From the NCBI GenBank assembly GCA_964563885.1, contig CAZLYX010000017.1:1-35281 (forward strand): a DNA stretch of 35,281 bases, given 5' to 3'. Every line of letters starts with the position of its first letter. Positions within the stretch are counted from its first letter, which is position 1. The translations under genes and the position numbers were made by a program. Below, piece by piece: positions 15,629 to 23,612 of this stretch. The DNA is from CAZLYX01 sp964563885. GTDB lineage: Bacteria > Pseudomonadota > Gammaproteobacteria > Burkholderiales > Neisseriaceae. Below the pieces are notes generated by a model. That model saw nothing but the letters and a program-made list of their open reading frames with translations. It did no database searches and was not told where the DNA came from.

Positions 15629-16848
15629 AGGCTTTGATTTGGATCATTATTCTGTTTGCTGTTGCGGTTGGCATTGCTATGGCGAGCAGCATATACACCG
15701 GCAACGTTTATGTGGTGTTGGAGCAATATCAAATTCGTGTTAATTTGCATGCCTTTGTTTTAGGTCTGTTGGCTTTGGTTGTTGTATTGTATTTGTTAGT
15801 ACAACTATTGGCGAGTATTCTCAATGTTCCTGGCCGGATGCAGCGCTTTGGTCTGCGTCGCCAAGAACGTAAAGCGACAGGCAGTTTAAATGCTGCTGGC
15901 TTGGCTTTTTTTGAAGGTAAATTTCAAAAAGCAGAACAAGAAGCCGCTAAAGTTTTAGCCAACAAAGAAGCAGGTGATAATCGTGCATTGGCACTCATGC
16001 TGGGCGCCAACGCTGCCGACCAAATGGACGATATTGAGCTACGTGATCGTTATTTGCAAGATGTATCTAAATTACCTGAAAAGAATCAATTATCACGTCA
16101 TTTGCTGCTGGCCGAATCAGCTCTTAGTCGCCGTGATTACACAGTGGTGGAGCAGGAAATTCAAGCAGCTTCACGTATTAATCCAGGCCTAACCCGTTTA
16201 GTACGCTTAAAGCTACGCTATGCATTTGACCATGGAGATGCGCTTGAAGTGTTGAATATGACGGCCAAACTGCTTAAAGCGGGTGCAATTAATGAATATG
16301 AAGCAAATGAATACCGCTTGTGGGCGTATCGCCGATTAATTGCTTTGGCATCTGATCAAAGTAGTTTTAAAGCATGCTTGAAGCGTATTCCAGAAGATTT
16401 GCGCATTGGTCAGTTGTGCGTGGTGATTGCCGATAAATACGAACATTTAGGCTTGTATCCACAAGCGGTGGCTTGGGTGTCTAAATATTATCCATTAACT
16501 CAGCAAACGGAGTTATTGCCAGTATTTGTGCAAAGCGTGGGTTATTTAGGCGAAAAAGAACAACGTAAAGCCATTGATACTGCTGAAGTATGGTTGCAAA
16601 AACGCCCTGAAGATGCTCAATTGTTAAACTATCTTGGCCTGCTGTCTTATAGCAATAAACTATGGGGGAAAGCGCAAGGCTACTTAGAAGCAAGCTTAGC
16701 AGTGGAACCCTCTATGCAGGCACGCTTGGGTTTGGCTAAGGTATTTGATGAAACTGATCAAACAAAGAAAGCGGAAGAACAGCGTAAACTGGCGTTAGCA
16801 AATATCGAACAGGAAGAAGAGCTGAATTTACCAGTTGTTCAACCTTAA
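15625..16848 (+). CDS. hemY: HemY, TPR-containing inner-membrane protein of the haem operon
   Basis: This 407-residue protein has two N-terminal transmembrane helices (about residues 4-24 and 41-66), then a mostly helical soluble part with TPR-like repeats, for example GSLNAAGLAFFEGKFQKAEQEAAK and LNYLGLLSYSNKLWGKAQGYLEASLAVEP. It is the proteobacterial HemY of the hemCDXY cluster, not the Bacillus protoporphyrinogen oxidase of the same name. Its role is unsettled; it is thought to assist membrane-associated haem steps or protein complexes. The start overlaps the hemDX stop as ATGA, so translation is coupled. GGAG lies upstream of the ATG within hemDX. A 19-bp DUS-pair terminator separates it from hemE. 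Confidence 0.92.
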   Translation: MKALIWIIILFAVAVGIAMASSIYTGNVYVVLEQYQIRVNLHAFVLGLLALVVVLYLLVQLLASILNVPGRMQRFGLRRQERKATGSLNAAGLAFFEGKFQKAEQEAAKVLANKEAGDNRALALMLGANAADQMDDIELRDRYLQDVSKLPEKNQLSRHLLLAESALSRRDYTVVEQEIQAASRINPGLTRLVRLKLRYAFDHGDALEVLNMTAKLLKAGAINEYEANEYRLWAYRRLIALASDQSSFKACLKRIPEDLRIGQLCVVIADKYEHLGLYPQAVAWVSKYYPLTQQTELLPVFVQSVGYLGEKEQRKAIDTAEVWLQKRPEDAQLLNYLGLLSYSNKLWGKAQGYLEASLAVEPSMQARLGLAKVFDETDQTKKAEEQRKLALANIEQEEELNLPVVQP

Positions 16849-16883
16849 GCTTTAAATCGTTAGTATTAGTTGAGTTTGAGATT

Positions 16884-16925
16884 AACTAAAAGGCTACCTG
16901 AAACTCTTCAGGTAGCCTTTTAGTT
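16884..16925. terminator. Long DUS-pair terminator between hemY and hemE
   Basis: A perfect 19-bp stem (16884-16902 with 16907-16925) closes on a 4-nt loop ACTC. The DUS pair (16891-16902 and 16907-16918) is extended by AACTAAA/TTTAGTT. This is the longest perfect DUS stem in the window. Confidence 0.9.
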
Positions 16926-16998
16926 GCTGTAGCCACCATATCCATAACGCTACGATTTTGCTATCATAGACAAGATTTTATTTAGGGAAGCTAATTTC

Positions 16999-18060
16999 AT
17001 GAATGCTTTAAAAAACGATACTTTTTTACGTGCTTTATTAAAGCAGCCGGTAGAGCACACCCCAGTTTGGATGATGCGTCAAGCTGGTCGTTATTTGCCA
17101 GAATATAAAGCCACGCGTGCTGTCGCGGGTAGTTTTTTGGATTTATGCAAAAACACTGAGCTGGCAACTGAAGTGACCATTCAACCATTAGAGCGTTTTG
17201 ATTTGGATGCGGCCATTTTGTTTTCGGATATCCTTACCGTGCCCGATGCCATGGGCTTAGGTTTGTATTTTGCAGAAGGCGAGGGGCCAAAATTTGAGCG
17301 CCCGCTTCGTCACGAGCGAGAGATCAATGCTTTATTTGTGCCTGAGATGAGTGAGTTGCAGTATGTGTTTGATGCCGTAGGCTCAATTCGCAAGGCGTTA
17401 GATGGGCGCGTGCCATTGATTGGTTTTTCAGGTAGCCCATTTACGTTAGCTTGCTATATGGTAGAGGGCAGTGGCAGTAAGGATTTTCGTACCATTAAAA
17501 CGATGATGTATTCACGTCCTGACTTGCTGCATAAAATTCTAGAAGTGAACGCCCAAACAGTTATTGCGTACTTGAATGAGCAAATTGATGCGGGCGCCCA
17601 AGCTGTGCAGATTTTTGACAGCTGGGGTGGAGTGTTGAGTGACGCTGCATTTGAAGAATTTAGTTTGCGCTACATGAAGCAAATCATTGATGGCTTAAAA
17701 CGAGAAAACGAAGGTCGCCGCGTGCCAGTGATTGTGTTCACTAAAGGTGGCGGTTTGTGGTTAGAAAAATTGGCAGACATCGGCGCGGATGCATTAGGAT
17801 TGGATTGGAGCTGTAATATTGGCGAAGCGCGTCGTCGCGTTGGCGATAAAGTGGCTTTACAAGGCAACTTCGACCCGTTTGCGTTATTTGGTACGCCAGA
17901 AAGTATTGAAACTGAAGTGGCGCGTATTTTGAATGCATATGGCCAAGGCAGCGGACATGTGTTTAATCTTGGTCATGGTATTAATCAATTTACTGATCCA
18001 GAGCACGCAAAAATTTTGGTAGAAGCTGTCCACAGATTATCTCGTCAACAACAAGGTTAA
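16999..18060 (+). CDS. hemE: Uroporphyrinogen decarboxylase
   Basis: HemE removes four carboxyl groups from uroporphyrinogen III to give coproporphyrinogen III in the cytoplasm. The 353-residue protein has the usual length. The signature PVWMMRQAGRYLPEY near residues 22-36 carries the substrate-binding Arg residues; FSDILTVPDAMG with the key Asp is near residue 76-88, and GFSGSPFTLACYMVEG near 140-155. C-terminal GLDWSCNIGEARRRVG and LQGNFDP and FNLGHGI are also typical. AGGGAAG precedes the ATG by 8 nt. It uses the product of hemDX upstream, but a strong terminator lies between, so it probably has its own promoter. I could not pick a convincing one. Confidence 0.97.
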   Translation: MNALKNDTFLRALLKQPVEHTPVWMMRQAGRYLPEYKATRAVAGSFLDLCKNTELATEVTIQPLERFDLDAAILFSDILTVPDAMGLGLYFAEGEGPKFERPLRHEREINALFVPEMSELQYVFDAVGSIRKALDGRVPLIGFSGSPFTLACYMVEGSGSKDFRTIKTMMYSRPDLLHKILEVNAQTVIAYLNEQIDAGAQAVQIFDSWGGVLSDAAFEEFSLRYMKQIIDGLKRENEGRRVPVIVFTKGGGLWLEKLADIGADALGLDWSCNIGEARRRVGDKVALQGNFDPFALFGTPESIETEVARILNAYGQGSGHVFNLGHGINQFTDPEHAKILVEAVHRLSRQQQG

Positions 18061-18080
18061 ACATTTTCAGGGAGTCTTTA

Positions 18081-18092
18081 AGGCTACCTGAA
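18081..18092 (+). repeat. Single DUS between hemE and the pseudouridine synthase gene
   Basis: An exact AGGCTACCTGAA stands alone, with no inverted partner nearby, so it is not an obvious terminator. Confidence 0.85.
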
Positions 18093-18135
18093 GGCTGTTT
18101 TACTGGCAGCAATCTATAAAGAAATTAAAACCAAT

Positions 18136-18879
18136 ATGGAATCTTCCGATAACGAAATCATGCGCTTGTCGAAACGCATGGCGCAATTAGGTTTATGTTC
18201 GCGTCGTGAAGCCGATAGCTATATCGAACAAGGCTGGGTGAGCGTGAATGGGCAAGTTGCTGTTCTTGGCCAAAAAGTAACCACGGCGGACCGCATCGAC
18301 TTGAATAAGCAAGCGCATGAGCGTCAAGCTGAGCGTGTTTCAATTTTAATAAATAAACCAATGGGCTACGTTAGCAGCCAGCCAGAAGATGGTTATAAAG
18401 CTGCTGTTGAACTGGTTACAGCAGAAAATCAATGGTCGGGCGATACAAGCCGTATTCAATTTCAAGAAAGCCATAGGTATGGCTTGGCGCCAGCAGGACG
18501 ATTGGATATTGATTCGGTAGGTTTGCTGGTGTTGACCCAAGATGGTCGCATTGCTAAGCAACTCATTGGCGAAAACAGCGGCATGTCAAAAGAGTATTTG
18601 GTGCGTGTTCAAGGTTCGTTGAGTGAAAAAAATTTAGCCTTGCTCAATCATGGCCTGAGCCTAGATGGTGAAAAACTGCGCCCAGCAGAAGTGGAATGGC
18701 AAAATGAAGACCAACTGCGTTTTATATTGAGACAAGGTAAAAAGCGTCAAATCCGTCGTATGTGTGAATTAGTAGGCTTACGAGTTGTTGGCCTAAAACG
18801 CATTCGCATGGGCAAAGTAAAGCTAGGCCAATTACCAACTGGACAATGGCGTTATTTGGGAATAGATGAGAAGTTTTAA
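18136..18879 (+). CDS. rluF: rRNA pseudouridine synthase, RsuA/RluF type
   Basis: This 247-residue enzyme isomerises uridine to pseudouridine in ribosomal RNA. An N-terminal S4 RNA-binding domain (about residues 9-70) shows LSKRMAQLGLCSRREADSYIEQGWVSVNG. The catalytic Asp is in PAGRLDIDSVGLLVLT near residue 123. SKEYLVRV and RQGKKRQIRRMCELVGLRVVGLKRIRMG complete the RsuA/RluB/E/F pattern. Similarity of the C-terminal motifs is closest, from memory, to RluF (23S U2604), but RluE or RluB cannot be excluded. The ATG at 18136 has only a weak purine stretch upstream; a second in-frame ATG (18160) directly before the S4 domain is an alternative. A DUS-pair terminator follows. Confidence 0.85.
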   Translation: MESSDNEIMRLSKRMAQLGLCSRREADSYIEQGWVSVNGQVAVLGQKVTTADRIDLNKQAHERQAERVSILINKPMGYVSSQPEDGYKAAVELVTAENQWSGDTSRIQFQESHRYGLAPAGRLDIDSVGLLVLTQDGRIAKQLIGENSGMSKEYLVRVQGSLSEKNLALLNHGLSLDGEKLRPAEVEWQNEDQLRFILRQGKKRQIRRMCELVGLRVVGLKRIRMGKVKLGQLPTGQWRYLGIDEKF

Positions 18880-18938
18880 TGGCTTAATATGTTTCTGGTT
18901 GATAGCACTAAGTTAAACCAATATTGCTTAGTTTGCCA

Positions 18939-18971
18939 AAAAGGCTACCTGAACTTTTCAGGTAGCCTTTT
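18939..18971. terminator. Bidirectional DUS-pair terminator between convergent genes
   Basis: AAAAGGCTACCTGAA (18939-18953) pairs with TTCAGGTAGCCTTTT (18957-18971) around a 3-nt loop. It lies between the pseudouridine synthase gene (plus) and lpd (minus), with T/A runs on both sides. Confidence 0.88.
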
Positions 18972-19033
18972 AATCTACTCAATTTAGTAAAGTTACAATT
19001 AATGAGCAGTGTTTAGTGAGTTTAATAGTGTGG

Positions 19034-20443
19034 CTAATCAAGCTTTAATTTAGCATTAGCATCACGCAAGGCAGTGCGTAAGCCTTCTTCTATCACTGGA
19101 TGATAAAACGGCATCTCAAGCATTTGCGGAATGGTCATATTTTGCTGATGCGCCCAAGCGAGTAGGTGCGCTAAGTGTTCAGCAGCTGGGCCAAAGATTT
19201 CTGCACCCAAAAAACGGCCACTTTTCTGCTCAGCATAAACACGCATATGGCCTTTATTAACCAACATCACGCGGCTACGGCCTTGGTTGCGAAACGATAC
19301 TTCGCCAATGGCAACGTCATCCATGTTTTTATAGTGTTGCTGTAGCTTTGAAAAAGTCATACCGATACTGGCAATTTGCGGATGGCTAAATACCACGCTA
19401 ATATGACTTCGGCGTAACCCATTGCTAATATTAGGATAAGCACCTGCATTTTGGCCGGCAATCTTACCTTGATCGCTCGCTTCATGCAGTAACGGTAATT
19501 GGTTAGATGCATCGCCAGCAATGAAAATGTGTGGAATACTGGTTTGCATAGTCAACGGATTGGCGATAGGCACGCCTTTGTTGTCTAATTTAATGTCTAG
19601 ATTTTCTAAACCAATGCGATCTGTATTGGGGCTGCGGCCTGTGCTACCAAGTAAATAATCTGCAATAAATACTTTTTCGTCGCCTTGTTCATTCCAACGT
19701 ACTTCTACACGATTATCAGCAGTTAAGCTTACTGAAGTTTTAGTATTTAAATGCAACTGTAATTCTTCGCTCAAAACAGTGGTGGCTTCTTTTAATACAA
19801 CTGGGTCAGAAATATTGCCTAAATTACCGCTGCGACCAAAAATTTTGGTGTCCACAGCTAAGCGGTGCAGCGCTTGGCCGATTTCCAAACCCACCACACC
19901 TGGGCCAAAAACAGCGACACTTTTTGGTAAATCATCCCAGTAGAAAACATCATCATTAACAATAAGCTTGTCACCTAATTTTTCCCAATCTGGGAGTATA
20001 AATGGGCGTGAACCCGTAGCAATAACAAACCGTTGGGCGTGAATCTCAGTGTGATCGTCAATGCGCACGGTATGCTCATCAATAAATTTAGCAGCACCCA
20101 TAATGCGCTTATCAGCTGGCCATTCTTCTGTGTCACTCACTACAAAGCCTACAAAGCGGTCACGCTCTGATTTTACGCGATCCATAACTTCTTTGCCGTT
20201 AACCGTGATGCTGTTTTTATCTAAATGAATACCAAAAGGATCTGTTTGCAAGGCATGGTGACGAGCATCAGCAGCGGCAATTAATAATTTGGATGGCATA
20301 CAGCCTACACGGGCGCAAGTAGTGCCAAAAACGTGGCTTTCAATAATGTACACATTATCTGTGTGCTGGCGTGCAGTACGAAATGCAACCATACCAGCAG
20401 AGCCTCCGCCAATAACGACTACATCTGCTTGAATTTTTTTCAT
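19034..20443 (-). CDS. lpdA: Pyridine nucleotide-disulfide oxidoreductase, dihydrolipoyl dehydrogenase family
   Basis: This 469-residue FAD enzyme has an N-terminal dinucleotide fold (VVVIGGGSAGMVA), the redox-active disulfide in TCARVGCMPSK (Cys43 and Cys48), an NAD(P)-binding motif FGPGVVGLEIGQAL near residue 185, FAD motif HIFIAGDAS near 312, and the catalytic His-Glu pair in FYHPVIEEGLR near the C-terminus. It is therefore a full dithiol-disulfide reductase. RefSeq-type annotation calls such proteins dihydrolipoyl dehydrogenase, but no pyruvate or oxoglutarate dehydrogenase subunits adjoin. The gene sits behind the peroxiredoxin-glutaredoxin gene; in Neisseria the homologous neighbour has been called gor and placed with OxyR-linked peroxide defence. 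The true disulfide substrate is uncertain. AAGGAAA lies before the ATG. Confidence 0.88.
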   Translation of the reverse strand: MKKIQADVVVIGGGSAGMVAFRTARQHTDNVYIIESHVFGTTCARVGCMPSKLLIAAADARHHALQTDPFGIHLDKNSITVNGKEVMDRVKSERDRFVGFVVSDTEEWPADKRIMGAAKFIDEHTVRIDDHTEIHAQRFVIATGSRPFILPDWEKLGDKLIVNDDVFYWDDLPKSVAVFGPGVVGLEIGQALHRLAVDTKIFGRSGNLGNISDPVVLKEATTVLSEELQLHLNTKTSVSLTADNRVEVRWNEQGDEKVFIADYLLGSTGRSPNTDRIGLENLDIKLDNKGVPIANPLTMQTSIPHIFIAGDASNQLPLLHEASDQGKIAGQNAGAYPNISNGLRRSHISVVFSHPQIASIGMTFSKLQQHYKNMDDVAIGEVSFRNQGRSRVMLVNKGHMRVYAEQKSGRFLGAEIFGPAAEHLAHLLAWAHQQNMTIPQMLEMPFYHPVIEEGLRTALRDANAKLKLD

Positions 20444-20570
20444 AAAAATTTCCTTTTTAAAAACGGTGTCTCATGTACTACATGCTTAAAATAGCCGTAA
20501 TAATTGCTATAACCATTGATACTATTGATGGCAACTATATTGTATACACAATAAAATAATAAATGATTAA

Positions 20571-20614
20571 GGCTATTCAGGTAGCCTACTTTTTTGAAGG
20601 CTACCTGAATAGCC
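20571..20614. terminator. Extended DUS-pair hairpin between prx-grx and lpd
   Basis: A 17-bp perfect stem (20571-20587 with 20598-20614) surrounds a 10-nt loop. The DUS pair (20576-20587, 20598-20609) is extended outward by GGCTA/TAGCC. The minus-strand T-run after it is weak, so read-through from prx-grx into lpd is possible. A further GGCTATTCAG follows at 20620-20629. Confidence 0.7.
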
Positions 20615-20679
20615 CTAGAGGCTATTCAGTCAGTATTTTACAATACTAGAGATTTGGCTAAGTTGATGATAAATTTCAC

Positions 20680-21417
20680 TTATTTTTTAGTTAAATAAGT
20701 GGCTAGATCTTCGCTGCTGCCTATATATTTGCCACCAATAAACACTTGTGGAGCCGAAGTTTTGCCAGTAATAGCACGGATAGATACGATGCTGGCATCT
20801 TTACCTAAAACGATTTCTTCATAAGCCAAGCCTTTTTCATCTAATGATTTTTTGGCAGTGGTGCAAAACTGACAGCCAGGTTTAGTGAAAATAGCAATAG
20901 ATTCTTGAGCCTTCCATTCTGGAGCCACATATTTCAGCATGGTGTCAGCATCAGAAACTTCAAATGGATCACCTTCTTTTTGTGGTTCGATGAACATTTT
21001 TTCAATTTTGCCATCATTAACCAGCATAGAATAACGCCATGAACGTTTGCCAAAGCCGAGATTGTTTTTATCAACCAGCATACCCATGCCATCAGTAAAA
21101 TCACAGTTTCCGTCTGGAATCATGGTGATTTTGTCAGACTCCTCATCTGCTGCCCAAGCATTCATTACAAAAGTATCGTTAACAGAGACACATAGAATGT
21201 CATCAATGCCATTTTCTTGAAATGCGTTGGCCAGTTCGTTATAACGCGGCAGGTGAGTAGACGAGCATGTTGGTGTGAAAGCGCCTGGTAAAGAGAATAC
21301 AACTACTTTCTTGTTTTTAAACAATTCATCGGTGCTTACTTCTTTCCAAGAATCACCGACGCGAGTTTGAAATGTGCAAGAAGGTATCTGTTGGCCAGTA
21401 CGGTCTACTAAATTCAT
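20680..21417 (-). CDS. Peroxiredoxin-glutaredoxin hybrid protein
   Basis: This 245-residue protein fuses a Prx5-type peroxiredoxin (residues about 1-165) to a glutaredoxin (about 172-245). The peroxidatic Cys is Cys51 in PGAFTPTCSSTHLPRY. The glutaredoxin active site is CQFC (Cys182, Cys185) in FTKPGCQFCTTAKK, with TSAPQVFIGGKYIGS holding the glutathione-binding cis-Pro. Such hybrids reduce hydrogen peroxide and alkyl peroxides using glutathione and are known in Haemophilus and Neisseria. GGAG lies 7 nt before the ATG. A -10 box lies upstream on the minus strand. The neighbouring flavoprotein disulfide reductase suggests a shared reducing system. Both domains look intact. Confidence 0.95.
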   Translation of the reverse strand: MNLVDRTGQQIPSCTFQTRVGDSWKEVSTDELFKNKKVVVFSLPGAFTPTCSSTHLPRYNELANAFQENGIDDILCVSVNDTFVMNAWAADEESDKITMIPDGNCDFTDGMGMLVDKNNLGFGKRSWRYSMLVNDGKIEKMFIEPQKEGDPFEVSDADTMLKYVAPEWKAQESIAIFTKPGCQFCTTAKKSLDEKGLAYEEIVLGKDASIVSIRAITGKTSAPQVFIGGKYIGSSEDLATYLTKK

Positions 21418-21503
21418 GATAATTCTCCATATTATTGGGCGTTAATAAAAAATCGTACTTAATGTGCTACATGATAGTACACAAACAATTTTATTGATAA
21501 TTT

Positions 21504-21509
21504 ATTATA
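21504..21509 (-). promoter_or_regulatory. Candidate -10 element for the prx-grx gene
   Basis: The minus strand reads TATAAT, about 87 nt upstream of the ATG. The -35 position (TTTTTA) is poor, as is common for activator-dependent promoters. Confidence 0.4.
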
Positions 21510-21597
21510 AAGATTAGATTGATAAATAAAAACTATGGGCTGTGTTGTTTGCTTGAAGGGTAGTGACAAATGTTTCATGATTTCAATAAAACTAGGC

Positions 21598-22389
21598 TTA
21601 GTTTGTAGGTGTTGTATCTTTTGGGCTGTCTTCGTTCACTTTAGCGCTGATGTATGTTTCAGCAGTCGTTTTGATACTGAAACGATCGTTAGAAAGCTCA
21701 GTATTGGATGGAATAAGGGGGCCGAAGTCGATGCGGATATGCAAGTGGCGCACAGAAACGATGCGCCATAAAGACTTAATCAGATTCATGTTGCCAACAT
21801 AAGAAGGGGCGGTGGTGCGCTGCTGAGTGCCGCTGTAATAACGCAAGGCTATTGGTTGTACAGGTGCGGCGCTATTAACGGCTGCTTGAAATAGGGCAGC
21901 TTTAAAAGGCAATACTGTATTGCCTGAAGTGGTTCGCGCTTCAGGAAAGAAACTTACGTTTTTGCCGTCTTGTAAGGCTTTGCTAATAGCAGTGTTGATT
22001 GGATCAATATCTCGATTCGAGTTGCGGTTGATGAATACGGTACCAACATTGCGTCCCATTTTACCTACCACTGGCCAGCGGCTGATTTCTTTTTTGGCGA
22101 TAAAACAGCTAGGACAGACAGCATTTAAAGCAAGAATATCTAGCCATGAAATATGATTGGCTACAATTAGGGTGCTTTGTAACTCGAGCTGTTGGTGCTG
22201 ATCGCTGATGATGAGTTGAACATCTAGTGCTTTTAGAGCGCTGTTTGCTATTTTGCTGATGGTTTTGTTGCGCACTTCGTCTGGCGCACCATTCATGCGG
22301 CTAATGCTGATGGTGCTGCCGGCAAGCCAGCCAAGCAGACGCCCAATGCGGGTGAAACGTTGGATGTAAGAAACTTTAGGAGCATGCAT
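21598..22389 (-). CDS. Lysophospholipid acyltransferase, PlsC family
   Basis: This 263-residue protein belongs to the 1-acylglycerol-3-phosphate acyltransferase family, which adds the second acyl chain in phospholipid synthesis at the inner membrane. The catalytic H-x4-D motif is NHISWLD (His79, Asp84). Motif II-like GRNVGTVFINRNSNRD follows, then motif III as FFPEARTTSG near residue 148, and motif IV-like PVQPIALRYY. Motif III normally has Gly after the Glu (FPEGT); here it is Ala. The N-terminus (residues 8-30) is moderately hydrophobic. Neisseriaceae have several such enzymes, so plsC proper or an NlaB/OlsA-like paralogue cannot be decided. No strong Shine-Dalgarno is visible before the ATG at 22389. 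Confidence 0.85.
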   Translation of the reverse strand: MHAPKVSYIQRFTRIGRLLGWLAGSTISISRMNGAPDEVRNKTISKIANSALKALDVQLIISDQHQQLELQSTLIVANHISWLDILALNAVCPSCFIAKKEISRWPVVGKMGRNVGTVFINRNSNRDIDPINTAISKALQDGKNVSFFPEARTTSGNTVLPFKAALFQAAVNSAAPVQPIALRYYSGTQQRTTAPSYVGNMNLIKSLWRIVSVRHLHIRIDFGPLIPSNTELSNDRFSIKTTAETYISAKVNEDSPKDTTPTN

Positions 22390-22465
22390 TATTATATTCA
22401 GGAGTGCGTTATGTGAATGAAATTATAGCTCATTACAGGTTTTAAGATGAAAAGAACGTGTAAAT

Positions 22466-22513
22466 AGGCTACCTGAAACGTAATAAATTATCGTGTTGTT
22501 GTTCAGGTAGCTT
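22466..22513. terminator. DUS-pair hairpin downstream of mutM
   Basis: An exact AGGCTACCTGAA (22466-22477) faces a one-mismatch TTCAGGTAGCTT (22502-22513) across a 24-nt loop. It lies just beyond the mutM stop on the minus strand and upstream of the acyltransferase gene. The T-run is short. Confidence 0.65.
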
Positions 22514-22545
22514 TATTTGCTTTTTATTAGCCGCAAAAGAGCAAG

Positions 22546-23373
22546 CTAGCTTTGACATATAGGGCAGTAAAAAGTGCTGCGTTGGCTGATTACAACTTTA
22601 TCAATCAAGCCGCCACATTGGTGGCATATTTGTTGGGTTCGACCATATACAGCGTATTGTTGCTGAAAATAGCCGCTGTTGCCGTCGCTATTAACAAAAT
22701 CGCGCAAACTGCTGCCTCCAGCAGTAATGGCTCGCTGTAGCACAATTTGAATGCAGCTTACGAGGCGAGTGCAATCTTCTAAGCTTAAGCGGTTGGCAGG
22801 GCGCAGAGGTAAAATACTTGCCATAAACAGACTTTCATTGGCATATATATTGCCTACGCCTACTACAACAGCGTTGTCCATCAATGCCACTTTGACTGCA
22901 CGTTTTTGTTTGAGTAATTTTTGATGTAAATAGGCAGCGTTAAAATCATCACTTAGTGGTTCGGGGCCTAATGCCGCAAGTAAAGGATGATGCTCTGCTG
23001 CGCCAGCAAACCATAGAACGGCACCAAAACGTCGTGGATCGTGATAACGCATGAGGGTACCATCATCAAACAGAAATTCTAGATGATCATGCTTTTTAGG
23101 CTGGTCAATGCGTTCATCTTCAGCAGTGAAAATGCGTAAACTGCCAGACATACCTAAGTGAATCATCATCAAACCGTGCGCAAAACGGATAAGTAAGTAC
23201 TTGGCACGGCGATTACATGATAATACAGTTGCATTCACAAGGGTTTCGGCTAGGTCGTGAGGAACAGGCCAGCGTAGCTTAGGTTGGTGCACAATGGTTT
23301 GGACGATGGTTTTATTAAGAATATGCGGCTCAATACCGCGCAGCGTGGTTTCTACTTCGGGTAGCTCAGGCAT
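22546..23373 (-). CDS. mutM: Formamidopyrimidine-DNA glycosylase
   Basis: MutM (Fpg) excises 8-oxoguanine and formamidopyrimidines and cleaves the resulting abasic site. The 275-residue protein starts MPELPEVETTLRGIEPHI, in which Pro2 becomes the catalytic N-terminal nucleophile and Glu3 is the acid. The conserved Lys lies in CNRRAKYLLIRF near residue 58. The helix-two-turn-helix region includes VVGVGNIYANESLF, and a C-terminal zinc finger has Cys250, Cys253, Cys270 and Cys273 (CHQC and CPIC). All key residues are present. It stands near the peroxide-defence genes, consistent with oxidative damage repair, though no shared control is visible. Confidence 0.97.
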   Translation of the reverse strand: MPELPEVETTLRGIEPHILNKTIVQTIVHQPKLRWPVPHDLAETLVNATVLSCNRRAKYLLIRFAHGLMMIHLGMSGSLRIFTAEDERIDQPKKHDHLEFLFDDGTLMRYHDPRRFGAVLWFAGAAEHHPLLAALGPEPLSDDFNAAYLHQKLLKQKRAVKVALMDNAVVVGVGNIYANESLFMASILPLRPANRLSLEDCTRLVSCIQIVLQRAITAGGSSLRDFVNSDGNSGYFQQQYAVYGRTQQICHQCGGLIDKVVISQRSTFYCPICQS

Positions 23374-23538
23374 AGTACGGTTTCTGTTGTTTTGTTATAA
23401 AACAATATGGAGGCTTAATAAGCAAAGGTCAAGAGTGTGGTCTTAAGTTGAGTTTTGTGGTGAGCCTGCTTGAGCGATTTAAAATGTATTAGCTGATAAG
23501 GAAACTGAAACAAGTATTATAATTAATAACTAAATAAG

Positions 23539-23572
23539 AAAAGGCTACCTGAAATTTTTCAGGTAGCCTTTT
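23539..23572. terminator. DUS-pair terminator after phaA
   Basis: AAAAGGCTACCTGAAA (23539-23554) pairs perfectly with TTTCAGGTAGCCTTTT (23557-23572), almost without spacer. Exact DUS are at 23542-23553 and 23558-23569. It follows the phaA stop on the minus strand and ends the PHB cluster. Confidence 0.88.
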
Positions 23573-23612
23573 AGTTTTGCATAACTTAATGCATTACGTG
23601 ATTGAAATGGAG

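Noticed and set aside
21535..21771. Short plus-strand frame between prx-grx and the acyltransferase
   Set aside because: It mostly overlaps the 3' end of the acyltransferase on the other strand and has no recognisable product.
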